The notes: generated by a model not told the origin, from the letters alone. Counted from the first letter of the stretch, positions 8,429-18,666 are shown. The stretch is 64,000 nucleotides of DNA from Blastomussa wellsi (GCA_947652115.1 OX393570.1:9693002-9757001); one strand, 5' to 3'. Translations and numbers: made by a program.

Positions 8429-9793
8429 TTGTCGAGGAAGTCAAAATACAATTCCAGCATCCGGAGCTTGGCCAGCTGATAGACAGCGATTCCAACCTGA
8501 AACGGCCGTTTGATCGTGATCCTTGGCTTTGAACAGGCGCTTGCACCCCTCCCATTCTTCTCTCGAGAGCACATGCTCGTTCTTCAAGATTATTATGTTG
8601 AGGAAGCGAAAGCCCCAGGTCAGCAAGAACATTGTCTTTTTTCCTTTTTTCGCCACTCGGACTTTGCCGGTTGCGTCTGCAAGCCGCTCCACAAAGAAGC
8701 TTTTGATCAAGTTCAGATCGTAACTGCCCGAGTTAAAACCAACGACCGGCACCTGATCACACCATTCCCCAATTTTTTCCCGCTGCTTTTTTGACAGCAG
8801 GTCCAAGTCTTCTGGCGCGAACTCCTCCCAGACTTTGCGCCGGATGTTTTTCCCGTGCCTCTCCAGCTCTTTTATAAACTTGCGAACCAGCTCTGTGGGA
8901 TCTCTTTCACAGATGTGGGTGGGCTCTCTCTCGAACGTATCACCGATGGAGACCGAGATTGGAACGTGCACGTTCTCGATCGAAAGCATGGGCGTGGGCT
9001 CCTTCCGCTGTATCTTGTCGCCAAATGCCTCGAAATCATACAAAATTGCGTGCGGATAACTTTTGGTTTTGGTCTGCGGAAGTTCAGCATTAATTTTTCC
9101 AACTTCACATCCCCAAACCTGGACCACGCGGTGGCCGGCCTTCCAGAGCATTCTTGTGCGCCTATGTGTGGCATGCCACCTGTCTTCGCGCGTTTGCTCG
9201 TGCGTTATTATTTTGTTGCGATCATGCGGGAAACGTTTTCGGCAACCGTGCCAGTGGCAGCCGTGGTATTGAAACACGGTCTTTGTTTCTGGGTGCCAAC
9301 CATCAACAGGTGCGGCTTGAATCCACCTCTCGCCTCCGTGGCCACACATTGCGTGGTGAATGTGAATTTTTCGCCGCTTGGCTTCATGTTCAAGCCACAC
9401 CAGAGATTCTTTGGAAGCGGTTTCTCGATAAAACGCTTTTTCGAAAGCTGTCTGCGGGGCTTCGACTTTTTCGCCCGGGCATTCAATTTCCGTCTTTCCT
9501 TTGGAACACGTTTGGACATGCCGTTGTAGATTGTCAACTCGTGTGAATCTCGAACAACAATGAACACAGGCATAAATGTTCGCAATCTTTGCTATGTTTT
9601 TTATCAAAAAGGCGTGCCCATCCCAGATGCCGATTGCCATGATGTTTTCCAGCTTGGCTGGAGTGTTTCGTCTAAGATGCCAAACCACTTCGCCAGATTC
9701 TTCTCGCTCAGGCTCATAAACTTTGATGCCAAGCCAATCTGAAAAAGGGACTTTTTTGTGGAGATGCTTTTCAACCTCTTCTAAATCGTCAAA

Positions 9794-9868
9794 AGATGTT
9801 TTTGTTTTGCCAAGAGACGTTTTTGTTTTGCCAAGAGACGTTTTTGTTTTGTCAAGAGACGTTTTTGG
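9794..9868. repeat. 21-bp minisatellite in the polymerase linker
   Basis: About three and a half copies of a 21-bp unit (gacgtttttgttttgccaag) stay in frame on minus and encode repeated KTSLGKT-like heptapeptides between the N-terminal region and the finger/exonuclease part. Copies differ by single substitutions. Confidence 0.8.
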
Positions 9869-10620
9869 AATGTCTTTTGGAACTTTTGCGAAATCGAAGG
9901 AATTCTTGGCAAGTTCTCTGGCCGCTGCTGTACTTCGGTCTGGCCTGGCTCCTCTATGCACTGCAATACAACGCCAGAGACATAATTATCTTGGTAAGTG
10001 TCCAGCGCCACCATTGGCCCGTCACGTCCATGTGCAAGTTTGCGCAGCCAGTCTGGCAAGGGTCCTGTACCCAACAAAGGCGCGGGATCGATAACAACTT
10101 TCACTTTCAGCTGCTGGTCCATGCATGAACCATGCAAGAGTTTCGTGGTATTTTTCTTGCGATTTGACAAACTGGGGTTCGACTGGATCAAACATTTTTA
10201 GAACGCTGGCTGGCGTCCCTCTTTTTCGCCTTGGTGGTACGATGGGGCTGAAGGGTTTTGGAAGCAGAGGTTCGGGCAGCCCCTCCAAGGCTTCCTGGGG
10301 TGTGCGTCCGAAGAACGTATTCCGAATTTGTTCATCCCGAATTTGTTTATCCCTAATTTGTTCATTCAGAATTTGTTCAATTTCAGCGAGGGCTTCTTCA
10401 ATGTCAATTTCCGCGAAGGCTTCTTCAATTTCCTGCATCGTCACTTGCTCAGCCATTTTTGTTTTGCTTTTGGTGCTTTTCTCTAATTGTGGCATATCTC
10501 TAATTGGGGCAAACCTCTAAATGCTTGTGCCTCAGCTCGCGCAAAACATGGGCATAATTTTTCGCATTTTGGTCTCGCCACTTCTATCTAATTGGTGAAC
10601 GTGTCAATGTTCTTCTGCCA

Positions 10621-10784
10621 AGTAGTATATCCTGAGGAAAACCAATACTACCAAGGAGTGCACCGTTGTCACAACTTCGCCGAAGTGGAATAAGCGAGCA
10701 AAAGGCGAGCTTGTTCCACTTCGGCGAAGTTGTGACAATCGGTGCACGACAAGGTGGTATTGGTTTTCCTCAGGATATACTACT
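10621..10784. repeat. Near-perfect 164-bp hairpin (foldback element)
   Basis: Arms of about 75 bp (agtagtatatcctgaggaaa ... against its reverse complement ending ... ctcaggatatactact) pair with only a few mismatches around a loop of about 15 bases. It lies about 125 bp beyond the polymerase start. It may be a foldback MITE or a remnant of Polinton termini; no target duplication is obvious. Confidence 0.75.
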
Positions 10785-11021
10785 AGTTGTGGTTATTTGC
10801 TTCATGCAGCTGACATTAATTTCTTTGCTGCAAATTAAGAGCAAAGGTGGCTCTCAAGCTGCACGGGAGAAATTTTTAACTTGTCTTACCACGCTGATCC
10901 TTGTTAGGGATTGCCAAATCCTGTTTGAGGTTTTCCCCAGTTTTAATTTTGATCATTACAAAATACTATAAAAATGGGGTCACCAAGCTTGTTTACAAGT
11001 TATAAGCACTAAAAGCTAATA
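10785..11021. other. No gene recognised
   Basis: AT-rich sequence between the hairpin and a MITE. If the Ig/SEA gene continued here, the next SEA exon would have to start in phase 2; none was found. Confidence 0.4.
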
Positions 11022-11216
11022 TTGAAGGGTCCTAGTCAGCCACACCTTTGCGTATTATAATTTACAACGAGCATGCAAAAACGAAAGAGATCACTGAGAA
11101 CTTAAAGAGCAATTTTAACACTTTCAGAAACATAACTTAACGCAATGCATTAAGATTTCGCTTCACCATAATTTCGATGGCATCGAAAATGGCAGAGGCT
11201 GACTAGGGTCCTTCAA
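11022..11216. mobile_element. Short TIR MITE
   Basis: A 20-bp terminal inverted repeat, ttgaagggtcctagtcagcc on the left and its near-complement ggctgactagggtccttcaa on the right, bounds 195 bp of AT-rich DNA. There is no coding capacity. Confidence 0.65.
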
Positions 11217-11403
11217 AGGTGTTTTAATAAGCGATACTGTTGTCATTTTTTCCAATTTTTAAATTTCTGTCACTTCACTATGCACAAACAATGAACTGCA
11301 AGTGTAATGGGCTGCGAGCTCAATGTAACATGGTCGGTTCTTTCCCAAAAGATGAGAACACGTTTAGCACATTATGTTGGCAAGTACAACAAATTACCGG
11401 TAC

Positions 11404-11459
11404 CTCAATTTCGTGACCTTTGCACTACTGATACCAGTGCCTTTGAATTCTTCCATCAC
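11404..11459 (-). CDS. SEA-domain exon 2 of the Ig/SEA gene
   Basis: On minus a good acceptor (tgtttcag) precedes 56 coding bases beginning in phase 0 and reading VMEEFKGTGISSAKVTKLR. They end before a gtaccg donor; an alternative gtaatt donor lies 5 bp later. The sequence matches the middle of SEA domains, where FKG...VTKLR is the strand leading to the GSVxV turn. It continues in phase from the exon at 12,285. The following exon with the GS cleavage-site strand is not seen. Confidence 0.6.
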
Positions 11460-12032
11460 CTGAAACAAATGACAGGATTTTAATTTCATGTGTGCACATT
11501 CTGTAATGAAAAGTGGTCTAAGGGAGGACATGAAGTTACTGCCTGATGAGTGTCTCTTACTGTGTGCTACCATACTAAACATATGATTTCTTTTTCTAAA
11601 CATTTTCACAAAGACTCGGGCGCGTTTTTGTACCATTTTTTCTTATAATCCTGATAAACCACCAAAGAGGTATGATACTTTTTTTCAAACCACGTTTTTA
11701 ACCAGTGCAACATGTTTTTTTTATACTATATACTACATGGTTACTATACTACACAATTATAATTATTTCGGTTTTGCCACAACTGCTAGTATGATTTACA
11801 TAAAATGTTACAGGAAATGTCGCAATAATAGCCCAGTAACTTGATGTCACAGGACACCGCAACAGTACACAAGTCTCCGATTGGCTTACTGGAGATTTGC
11901 CTTCTTTAATGGAGCATTCAAACTATACAACAAGATTAAAACAAGTTCCTGCAAGAGGAATTCTCAAATTATTTCATTTACTGTACCTTGTGGTGTACTT
12001 CAATCTCAGCCCAAGAGCCTGCTTTTCTTTGG

Positions 12033-12204
12033 TCAGCACCACAACGACTCTGGCCAGGACAGATCCCAATAGTACACATGTCACTGACTTCCGGTCGTTC
12101 TGCGTAAACTCAGAACTGTTTCGCTTAACCTGATTGGCCAAGAATCAAAACAATGCACTATGCGCATGCTCGGTCCTGGCCAGAGCCCATGTTCTTGGTG
12201 CTGA
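12033..12204. mobile_element. Short TIR MITE
   Basis: Inverted repeats of about 28-32 bp (tcagcaccacaacgactctg ... and ... cagagcccatgttcttggtgctga) bound 172 bp. There is no ORF. It lies in the intron between the two SEA exons. Confidence 0.6.
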
Positions 12205-12284
12205 TGAAAAAAAAGCGGGCTAGGTGTAGTTATGAACGAGTAGCTTTTTCATGCGACTTCTGTCACCGCAAATTTCATACTTAC

Positions 12285-12400
12285 AGCATTCTCAATTTTC
12301 TTAACAAACGTTTTGGTTTTTGGGTTCTCCAAGTCGTTATACGCCGAGTCATACTCTTTAGTGATTTCAAGTCCAATATCAAAAGTGTCTTTTAATATCT
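12285..12400 (-). CDS. SEA-domain exon 1 of the Ig/SEA gene
   Basis: On minus the acceptor ttgttaacag is followed by 116 coding bases and a perfect gtaagt donor. Entered in phase 1, as the last Ig exon requires, it is open throughout: DTFDIGLEITKEYDSAYND, then ENPKTKTFVKKIENA. This is the start of a SEA domain (strand, then F-x-K-x-I/V-x-x-A helix). It ends in phase 0, which fits the next exon. SEA domains sit next to the membrane and often self-cleave, so this places the Ig array in a membrane-proximal ectodomain. Confidence 0.7.
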
Positions 12401-13104
12401 CTGTTAACAAGAACAAAAGAAAAAAAGTAAGACATTTACAGGGAAACCGTGAAAAACAAACAGTCGAAATAAATTATTGAGAAACTTACTCTAAACATAT
12501 GCAACACGTACGACCAATCATAGGTCCAGCAATAAAGTATTTCTTTAACCAGTATGAATTTTATCCCCCTTCGTTTCCAATGAAAGTAATGAATGTAAGA
12601 CAATGAAAATAAAAATCAAATTGGCTTAACAAAATTCTAACCAAAGTTATATTGAAACCAAAACACAAACATGAAGGTTAAATGTGAAATTTCGGTTACC
12701 TTTCTGTTAATTTTTATAATTTCTGTGGGCCTAGTTGTTTGAAATGTGGTTAGCGCTAATTCAGGATTAAAAGTTAAACTTGGTTTTGATTTTCCTTCTA
12801 TAGCTCACACTAAGCGGCACTGAAAATTAGGCTAACGTTTTGTGGGTTTTTTTCTTAGTGTAAGCAGAAAACCTAAATATAAGCAGGAACCCTCTATAAA
12901 GCTGTAAAACTATGTAACAGGAAATCAATAATTTAACAGAACACAACAATGCCCTACGAGCTTGACAGCTGCAGAACAGAATAAACTATGCATATTTTGG
13001 TTTGCTGTATTAGTTTCGGGAAGCATATCCCTTGTTTTCAAACATTCAAACTAACTATCATTCAGATGATGTATAATTTGTAGCAGCAACACCAAGAACA
13101 TCCA
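12401..13104. other. Intron; no exon recognised
   Basis: AT-rich intronic DNA between the SEA exon and the last Ig exon. A gtaagt-like donor exists at about 12,484 on minus, but no convincing coding sequence precedes it. Confidence 0.4.
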
Positions 13105-13391
13105 CATTCCCGTCCCCAGAACCGCTTGTCCCTCTTAGCTGGCTGGGCCTGTGCACGAGGAACAAGTGGCTCTGGGGACACATGATTCGATTGGCTGAAT
13201 TCTAACAAAGGGAGTCCAATCACATCTACCATCTAAACGTCCTAATGACTTGGGATTTTAAAATGGCTGATGTGATTCGACTCTCTTTGTTTGATTTCAG
13301 AGAATGAAATCATGTGTCCCCAGAGCCACTTGTTCCTCATGCACAGGCCCAGCCGAGTAAGAGGGACAAGTGGCTCTGGCGACAAGAATGG
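13105..13391. mobile_element. Foldback MITE with 80-bp arms
   Basis: The left arm 13,105-13,187 (...gtccccagaaccgcttgtcc...) and right arm 13,308-13,391 (...agggacaagtggctctggcg...) are inverted copies with a few mismatches around a 120-bp loop. There is no coding capacity; it is probably a non-autonomous DNA element. Confidence 0.75.
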
Positions 13392-13713
13392 GATATTCAG
13401 TAAAAGATCATTTAACATAATTATTACTGTCTAGTGTATAAATAGTATAATTATAAGTCAGCAAAGGCAGAAGTGTACCCATTTCTTTACAGTCTACTCC
13501 TTTCCTCCCCTGGTTACAAACACATGAAAAAAATATTCCCACTTCACGACAACGTTTTGCTCCTTTGCACGTTTCCTCGCACTTTCCACCTGTTCAACCA
13601 AAAGGAACAATTAATTACATCCAAGAAATATATATCAGTGATATTACACGGTGGCGAGCAGATATGAATATCCCATTTCCGAGTTGCCTTCTACCTCTGT
13701 TTGGAAACTAGTC

Positions 13714-13804
13714 TTGGTGCACAAACTTTCATAATTTTATGTTTGATTTCAAGACAAAAGACATGCAATTAAAAGTCATTTCAATATTAAAGTTTGTGCA
13801 CCAA
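13714..13804. repeat. Short inverted repeat
   Basis: Inverted copies of about 17 bp (ttggtgcacaaacttt and aaagtttgtgcaccaa) lie about 60 bp apart in the last intron. This may be a very short MITE. Confidence 0.45.
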
Positions 13805-14042
13805 TGTCCAAGACTTGCATTGAAACAAACTAAAAAGAAATGGCTTATCCATTTTATTTTTAACCCTGAATATGTGTTAAACATAAAACCATACAGACTA
13901 TAATATTATACAAAACTGTGCAACACGACAATCAAATTTCCATTAATTTTTGTACAACAGATAAACTATGCTATGCTTTTTTTTTTAACTGAAAGAGACA
14001 CCCTGTCAAAATAAGGCTTTATACATCATCAGACACACTTAC

Positions 14043-14288
14043 CCTTAAAGAAAACAAAGGTACTTTTACTATCATTTCCATACTTGTTGCTTGCTTCACA
14101 TTTGTACTGCCCAAGGTCATTTACTTTGATGTCTGTTATGGTCCAAGTCTTATTGAATCGTTTCTTGCCTGTGTCGACATGAGTCCAAGAAACACTTGGT
14201 GTCGGCGTCCCAGATACATTACAGTACAGAGTGACTGTTTTACCTTTTTCTACTGTCTGGTTCTTCAAGGGCACGACCGATGATGGAT
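14043..14288 (-). CDS. Ig-domain exon 1 (type a', most C-terminal)
   Basis: 246 bp in phase 1-1, between acceptor gttttag and donor gtaagt. It has the B-strand Cys (LYCNVSGTP), the core Trp (VSWTHV) and the F-strand motif GQYKCEASNKYGND. This is a complete I-set/C2-type domain of 82 residues. It is followed after a 1.6-kb intron by the SEA exons and is the last Ig domain of the chain. It is close to exon 13 (53.3 kb) in its YKCEASN motif. Confidence 0.88.
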
Positions 14289-15421
14289 CTAAAACAAAAA
14301 TAATTTTAGAGGTTCAGAGTTTTATTAGAGCAGTGTTATCTCTATTAAGTTCATAAAAACAATCTTTAAAGAGCCATTAACAAAATCAATACTAAAGTCT
14401 TACTCTGAAATGTACATTGTTCTTCAACAACAATGCAACTGGTTTGGAGAACATAATTACCCATCACTGGAAGTCCAAACCTATTTCATCCAATAATATG
14501 CAATAATTATGTGCACATGTACTTACAAGTAACAGGGTACATGATTTTATGGCAAGGCTTTCCACTAAACTGAACTTTGTTGGTTGAACTTCCATAGTTC
14601 ATAGCATGAAAAACTGCATAACGTTATTTTCACCAACAGTCCGAATAATCAGCCACTTATTTTATTGACAGGTCTCCTAGCAAAGGTTACTTCCCACCTT
14701 CGCGGGTGTCCTTCGGGAAAAATTCGTATGCGCACTAGTTTCAATAAAATCCTAACAAACTATACATCAGAAGAAAGCTTAATAAATGGAGTTAAAAGTA
14801 AGCACAGGAGCCGGTAAGACGTGAAGCTACCGAGGTTCTTCTATTGAATTTATAGGGTATGTAGATTTAACCGATTTTTGTGATGTTTCGCCAAAACCTT
14901 CCAGGGTTAATGTGACGTCCTTCGGGCTCACTACTGCCTAGGTACAGTACCGAACAATCGAACGCGTTTGACACGCAGAGCGAACGCATTTGATTTTTGC
15001 TCGCACGCTTTCTTTTGCGTTGATAAAAATAGAGCGGCTGTTAACAGTCTAACGCTTCGCACATTCCTAGACAACTCGTGGATGGTTGACAAACAATCAC
15101 GCAACATTTTTTCAGATTAAAATTATTCAAAGCAGCGAACGTAGTCACGACGAAACAAGATAATCACGCACCAAAAAAGAAAAAAGTATTATGAGAAGTG
15201 TCGTTCGCAAAGAACAATTCGCTTCAAAGATGTTACGTAACCACAGGGCACCCATACAAGCTGAGCGTCTTTGTATGTTCAAAATATAAAGCAATGTACG
15301 GGAACATTGAAAGAGTCCTACAGTACTATCAAAAACTCAGTTCGAGTAATGCTTATTTTTTTCGGTTGAAATAAACGTTAACTTACCTCAGGTGCTGTAT
15401 TCTGTCGTTCCTCGGCTCAAG

Positions 15422-15583
15422 ATGGCGAATTTGAGCGATTTGGAGGGTTTTGTGTTGACTGTTGCTTCACGTTATAAGGAGACAAGGGTGGAAAGCTCAT
15501 TTTCGACCGTTCCAGCACCAAGCCGATTTTCACACAGAAATTGGACTCGCCCGACTCCCAAAATCGAGTACCAGATAAACTGA
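15422..15583 (+). pseudogene. Gene fragment beginning MANLSDLEGF
   Basis: The ATG at 15,422 opens 53 codons (MANLSDLEGFVLTVASRY...). A related beginning, MATLSDLEGFALTFAS, starts at 16,453 on the other strand. The pair probably represents the N-terminal exon of the captured helicase-like gene, present twice in inverted orientation. Function unknown. Confidence 0.35.
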
Positions 15584-15847
15584 AAGGTCAAAGCTTCTTT
15601 TCGTGGCATTCAGTCGAAGATCCATTCAAAATCCGAGCGCTAACCGCCGATTAAGTGACAAATAACCGCGGCAGTCCGTTCGTGTACCAGGGACCAACCG
15701 TCACGCTGTGTTCTCTACATTGATTGGTTGATGCTAAACAATATCCTGTTACAAATAACTCATGTGGAAGGGGGGGGGGGGGGTCAGGGAAATATTTGCA
15801 GCGGTGATTCATCCACTGACAAGTCTGGGGTGACTTTTTATGACGCC

Positions 15848-15990
15848 CGACGGGATCGATAGCCTTGAAGAGCAGAGATTCGAACGCAAATCTTCCAAAA
15901 TTGAAGAAATTAGCGACGGGTTGTAGCTGCAGAAAGTCACCTACTAACACGACTTCCTTGCCACCGAACAATATTTTTATTTGAAAGCTG
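15848..15990 (-). pseudogene. PIF1-type helicase fragment (motif II)
   Basis: On minus the frame reads LFGGKEVVLVGDFLQLQPVA, then FGRFAFESLLFKAI. GDFLQLxPV is the conserved motif II/III region of PIF1-family DNA helicases. The frame then runs into unrelated sequence. Only about 45 residues remain, so this is a relic. Confidence 0.65.
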
Positions 15991-16090
15991 TTCAGTCTCC
16001 AAACAAATCAATTGACAGTGTCGTGCGACAGCGGTGTTTTGTAACCTTCAAACCCATAGATCGAAGTTGAAATCAAACAAATGAAAATGA

Positions 16091-16360
16091 GCAAATGCAA
16101 GCACTCGATATTGTGGAAAGAGGGCACAATCCGCTTGTAAGAGGGCAAGCTGGAACTGGAAAGTCTTTTTGGTGCAAACCATGTACGATCGTTTGAAGGA
16201 TCAAAGGAAAAATGTCGAGATAGTGTGTGCAAGTGGCATTGCAGGCAGTGTTCATACAGACAGGACACGCACCTCCAAAGTTCATGCATGAACTACGCGT
16301 TAGTAGGGGATTTTCTGCAGCTACGACCTGTCGCCAATTTCTTCGATCTTGAAAAAATGG
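16091..16360 (+). pseudogene. PIF1-type helicase fragment (Walker A and motif II)
   Basis: On plus, residues around the P-loop read RGQAGTGKSFLVQTMYDRLK, followed by VEIVCASGIAG (motif Ia). After a disrupted stretch comes ALVGDFLQLRPVANFFDLEK (motif II). About 40 residues between Ia and II are missing and the frame is broken near 16,260-16,290. The fragment faces away from the minus-strand piece 100 bp to its left. Confidence 0.7.
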
Positions 16361-16384
16361 TGTGAATCTCCGCTCTTCACGCCG

Positions 16385-16453
16385 AAAATGATATTTCCAC
16401 CCTTGTGAAGCAAAAGTCAACGCAAAACCCTCCAAATCGCTCAAAGTTGCCAT
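16385..16453 (-). pseudogene. Inverted copy of the SDLEGF gene fragment
   Basis: Starts MATLSDLEGFALTFAS on minus; it is similar to the plus-strand piece at 15,422. Only about 20 residues are convincingly shared. Confidence 0.35.
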
Positions 16454-17089
16454 TTTGCTCAGGGTTTAATTCATTTATTTTTTTATTTTTTTGTTGTTTT
16501 GTCGGTGACCAAGATATCAATTGCAACAATAACAAGACAGCCGGAAATTTCTCGCATGCTTGCATGAGACCTTATAATTCACGCCCTCGTCAAAACTTAA
16601 TCAGCCACTAATTAAAAGTAAATTAAAAGACATTTCCACTGATAACAGGACACTGGCAGATGAAAATAGGCTGCCGATGAAAATACCTTGAATGCCTACA
16701 AGGGAATTCTATATCATTTGGCCAACATCACGCTACAATATGCGAAGACGTCCAACATGATTTTCAGTTCGAATTTTGTAACAATCAGGAAACAGACCTC
16801 TCAGCAGTACTGCGTTTGGAATAACCTCTTGAAAGGAACGTTTCTTGCTTCGATCCGTTTATTTACGAATATTAAACAGATAACAGAATCTCGGCAGATT
16901 CACAGCCCCTACCATGTAAACAAAACACTTGACCCTACGATTCACTTCGTAGCATCGTATATCGTATGTCGGATGTTAAGCTTCAATATAACGCAACAAC
17001 GGGAAATAATGTTACAACAAGGCCGGTGATGCAATGGGGATTAAACAGTGAAGGTGCAGTTGAATTAAAGTGCCTATGAAGTAAAATTT

Positions 17090-17230
17090 TTTGCATTTTA
17101 TATTGTACCCTTATTCCAAAATGACAAAAGAAATTCGATGGAAAGGAAAGAAAATCCGTCTTTTTTTGCTGCTGGAAGTTCGTAAATAGGGGGTTCCGGA
17201 GACTGGGAACGAATTAACTACGTCACTTCC
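17090..17230. repeat. Dispersed repeat (copy also at 62.93-63.06 kb)
   Basis: tattgtacccttattccaaa, then gtaaatagggggttccggag and ctgggaacgaattaa, recur in the same order at 62,927-63,056. Nothing coding is visible. Confidence 0.65.
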
Positions 17231-18056
17231 TGTGCAATCTGAGCGTTTGACCGACCGCGAAACGGACCCATTTCAGGTTCCAGAAAACATCAAAGAATGC
17301 GATAACAGTAGACTAAAGTGAAGTGGATACCCAAAAAGTTAACAAAGAGCACAAAAGAACAGAAACCCGGAGGTGACAAAATGAATAACAAAGCCAAATG
17401 CATTCAACAAACGCGTTTACAACTGCGTTAGCAAAAGAGCACAAACGCGTGTACTTTCCAAAGATCAACGCGTTTGAAACGCCTTATCTCTGCGTGTCAA
17501 ACGCGTTCGATGGTTCACTTGTTTCTGAGCGGTATATGGCGCTCGACTTGAAATTCCGGCCCCGAAGGAGCTGAATCTTACTTCAGGCGAGTGGGATATT
17601 CACGGTATGCCACGGGAAACATTGCATAACTATTTTATCCCATGCCTTTTAGACAACTTTAAGAATGGTGCAATTAAGGGAATATATAAAAACCATATCT
17701 GGCTAAGATTCCTCCATCTGCTTTTTGGATAGCCCACAATACAGCATTAGTACGTTGTCCTGGCGTTGTCCTGGCAGAGGTAAGGCATGAAGAATTCTTT
17801 TTGATTTCCCGAGACTATCTGTCAGAAACTTGACAAAAGTCTTTCAATCCAACGTTCTTTTATCCACAGAGGTTTTACTGAACATTCATTTCATATTTGT
17901 TAAACTCAGTCTTTCATGGAATACTAGACCTGTGGAATATCGCAGAATATGCAAGGCTTTTCTATGGCTCCTGATTGGCTGTACGCTTCAAGGAATGGGA
18001 TAAAATAAGGTCTAGATGGGATAAAATAAGGTCAATATCAAGGATGCAACACTCAC

Positions 18057-18299
18057 AGTGCACAATGAGGGACACATCTTTTGTCACAGGATTCCCAATG
18101 CCATTGTTAGCAGTGCATCTGTACAGCCCCTCATTCTCTTTACCAGTGATGATCAAAGGGAATGACATTGTGCTACTGTCAGACACTTTTGTCCAGGTAA
18201 TGTTTGGTGCTGGATTACCATCAGCTGTACAGTTCAGGCTAACACTGTCTTCTTTATTTACTTTTTGTACATCAGAAATGTATGTTATTTTTGGGCCAT
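18057..18299 (-). CDS. Ig-domain exon 2 (type c)
   Basis: 243 bp in phase 1-1, acceptor tttaag and donor gtgagt. It reads LNCTADGNPAPNITWTKV, then EGLYRCTANNGIGNP, so both Cys and the core Trp are present. It resembles exon 15 (60.8 kb; ITWTRV, YRCTAYNGIG) more than its neighbours. The intron to exon 3 is only 124 bp. Confidence 0.87.
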
Positions 18300-18423
18300 C
18301 TTAAAAAAATAAAACAAAGAACACTGATAACCGTGAAAAAGATTTTAACAACAAGGAAAAGGGCACATGTTTGTAGTTATGACACATCCTTGACATTATT
18401 AAGTGACATTAATTTTGACTTAC

Positions 18424-18666
18424 ACTGTACATAAATGGTTGCTGTCTCTGTTGCATTGCCACACTCATTACCGGCTTCACACCTGTATTCTCCACCTTCA
18501 CTTCTGCTGATATTTGTAAGCTGCAACAAACTTTGATCAATATGCTGACCGTCAGCCTTGATCCAAGACACCATTGGTAGAGGAATCCCTGATGCTTGGC
18601 ATGACAGATTTACACTACCACCTTCAACAATGACCTTATTTTGTATCAGTTCTATGGATGAAGGCT
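18424..18666 (-). CDS. Ig-domain exon 3 (type a)
   Basis: 243 bp in phase 1-1, acceptor attgtag and donor gtaagt. Core: LSCQASGIPLPMVSWIKADG, then GEYRCEAGNECGNATETA. It is nearly the same as exons 5 and 7, but with VIVEGGS at the start and EAGNECG where the others have EASNECG. With exon 4 it forms the third b-a pair of this cluster. Confidence 0.9.

Larger units (their letters stand above)
7894..10495 (-). pseudogene. Polinton protein-primed DNA polymerase B, frameshifted and internally deleted
   Basis: Read 5' to 3' on minus: an acidic, Glu/Ile-rich N-terminus (from 10,495); a shift near 10,090-10,130; a linker with tandem KTSLGKT repeats; a C2H2-like finger (YACVHCCSRF ... HVQTC); a Vsr-like patch (FQYHGCHWHGC); then the 3'-5' exonuclease motifs YDFEAF and FNSGSYDLNL. 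The frame then jumps from the CKRLFKAKD segment (near 8,530) straight to RPFQVGIAVYQLAKLRM, just before motif C. Most of the palm, including motif A, is therefore deleted. Between that segment and the catalytic QMDTDS (motif C) lies a LINE fragment of about 72 bp. The C-terminal frame ends at 7,894. In the family this enzyme replicates the element with a terminal protein primer. This copy cannot. Confidence 0.85.
1254..10500. mobile_element. Degenerate Polinton/Maverick DNA transposon
   Basis: Gene content is diagnostic: a double-jelly-roll-type capsid C-terminus, an FtsK/HerA-like packaging ATPase, a retroviral-type integrase and a protein-primed family B polymerase. Small membrane proteins lie between them. 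Capsid, ATPase, small genes and integrase run on plus; the polymerase runs convergently on minus. The left part is missing, because the capsid gene starts inside its C-terminal half next to an L1 ORF1. No long terminal inverted repeats or maturation protease could be found. At least six frameshifts or stops, an internal polymerase deletion and a Penelope insertion show that it is dead. Boundaries are approximate. Confidence 0.85.
14943..17536. mobile_element. TIR element carrying PIF1-helicase fragments (Pack-like)
   Basis: The left end tacagtaccg...aatcgaacgcgtttgacacg and the right end cgtgtcaaacgcgttcgatg...gagcggtata form an imperfect terminal inverted repeat. Ends and subterminal sequence (aggtgacaaaatgaataaca) are shared with the 54.5-58.1 kb element, so the two belong to one family. 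The interior is different: it holds inverted fragments of a PIF1-type helicase and two inverted copies of a short SDLEGF-coding piece. It lies in the intron between Ig exons 1 and 2. No transposase is seen, so it is probably non-autonomous. Confidence 0.6.

Noticed and set aside
9794..9868. Possible CRISPR-like direct repeats
   Set aside because: Units are contiguous without spacers, in frame within a polymerase gene, in a eukaryotic context.
16688..17029. 113-codon ORF inside the 14.9-17.5 kb element
   Set aside because: No recognisable motif, unremarkable composition, no counterpart in the related element.
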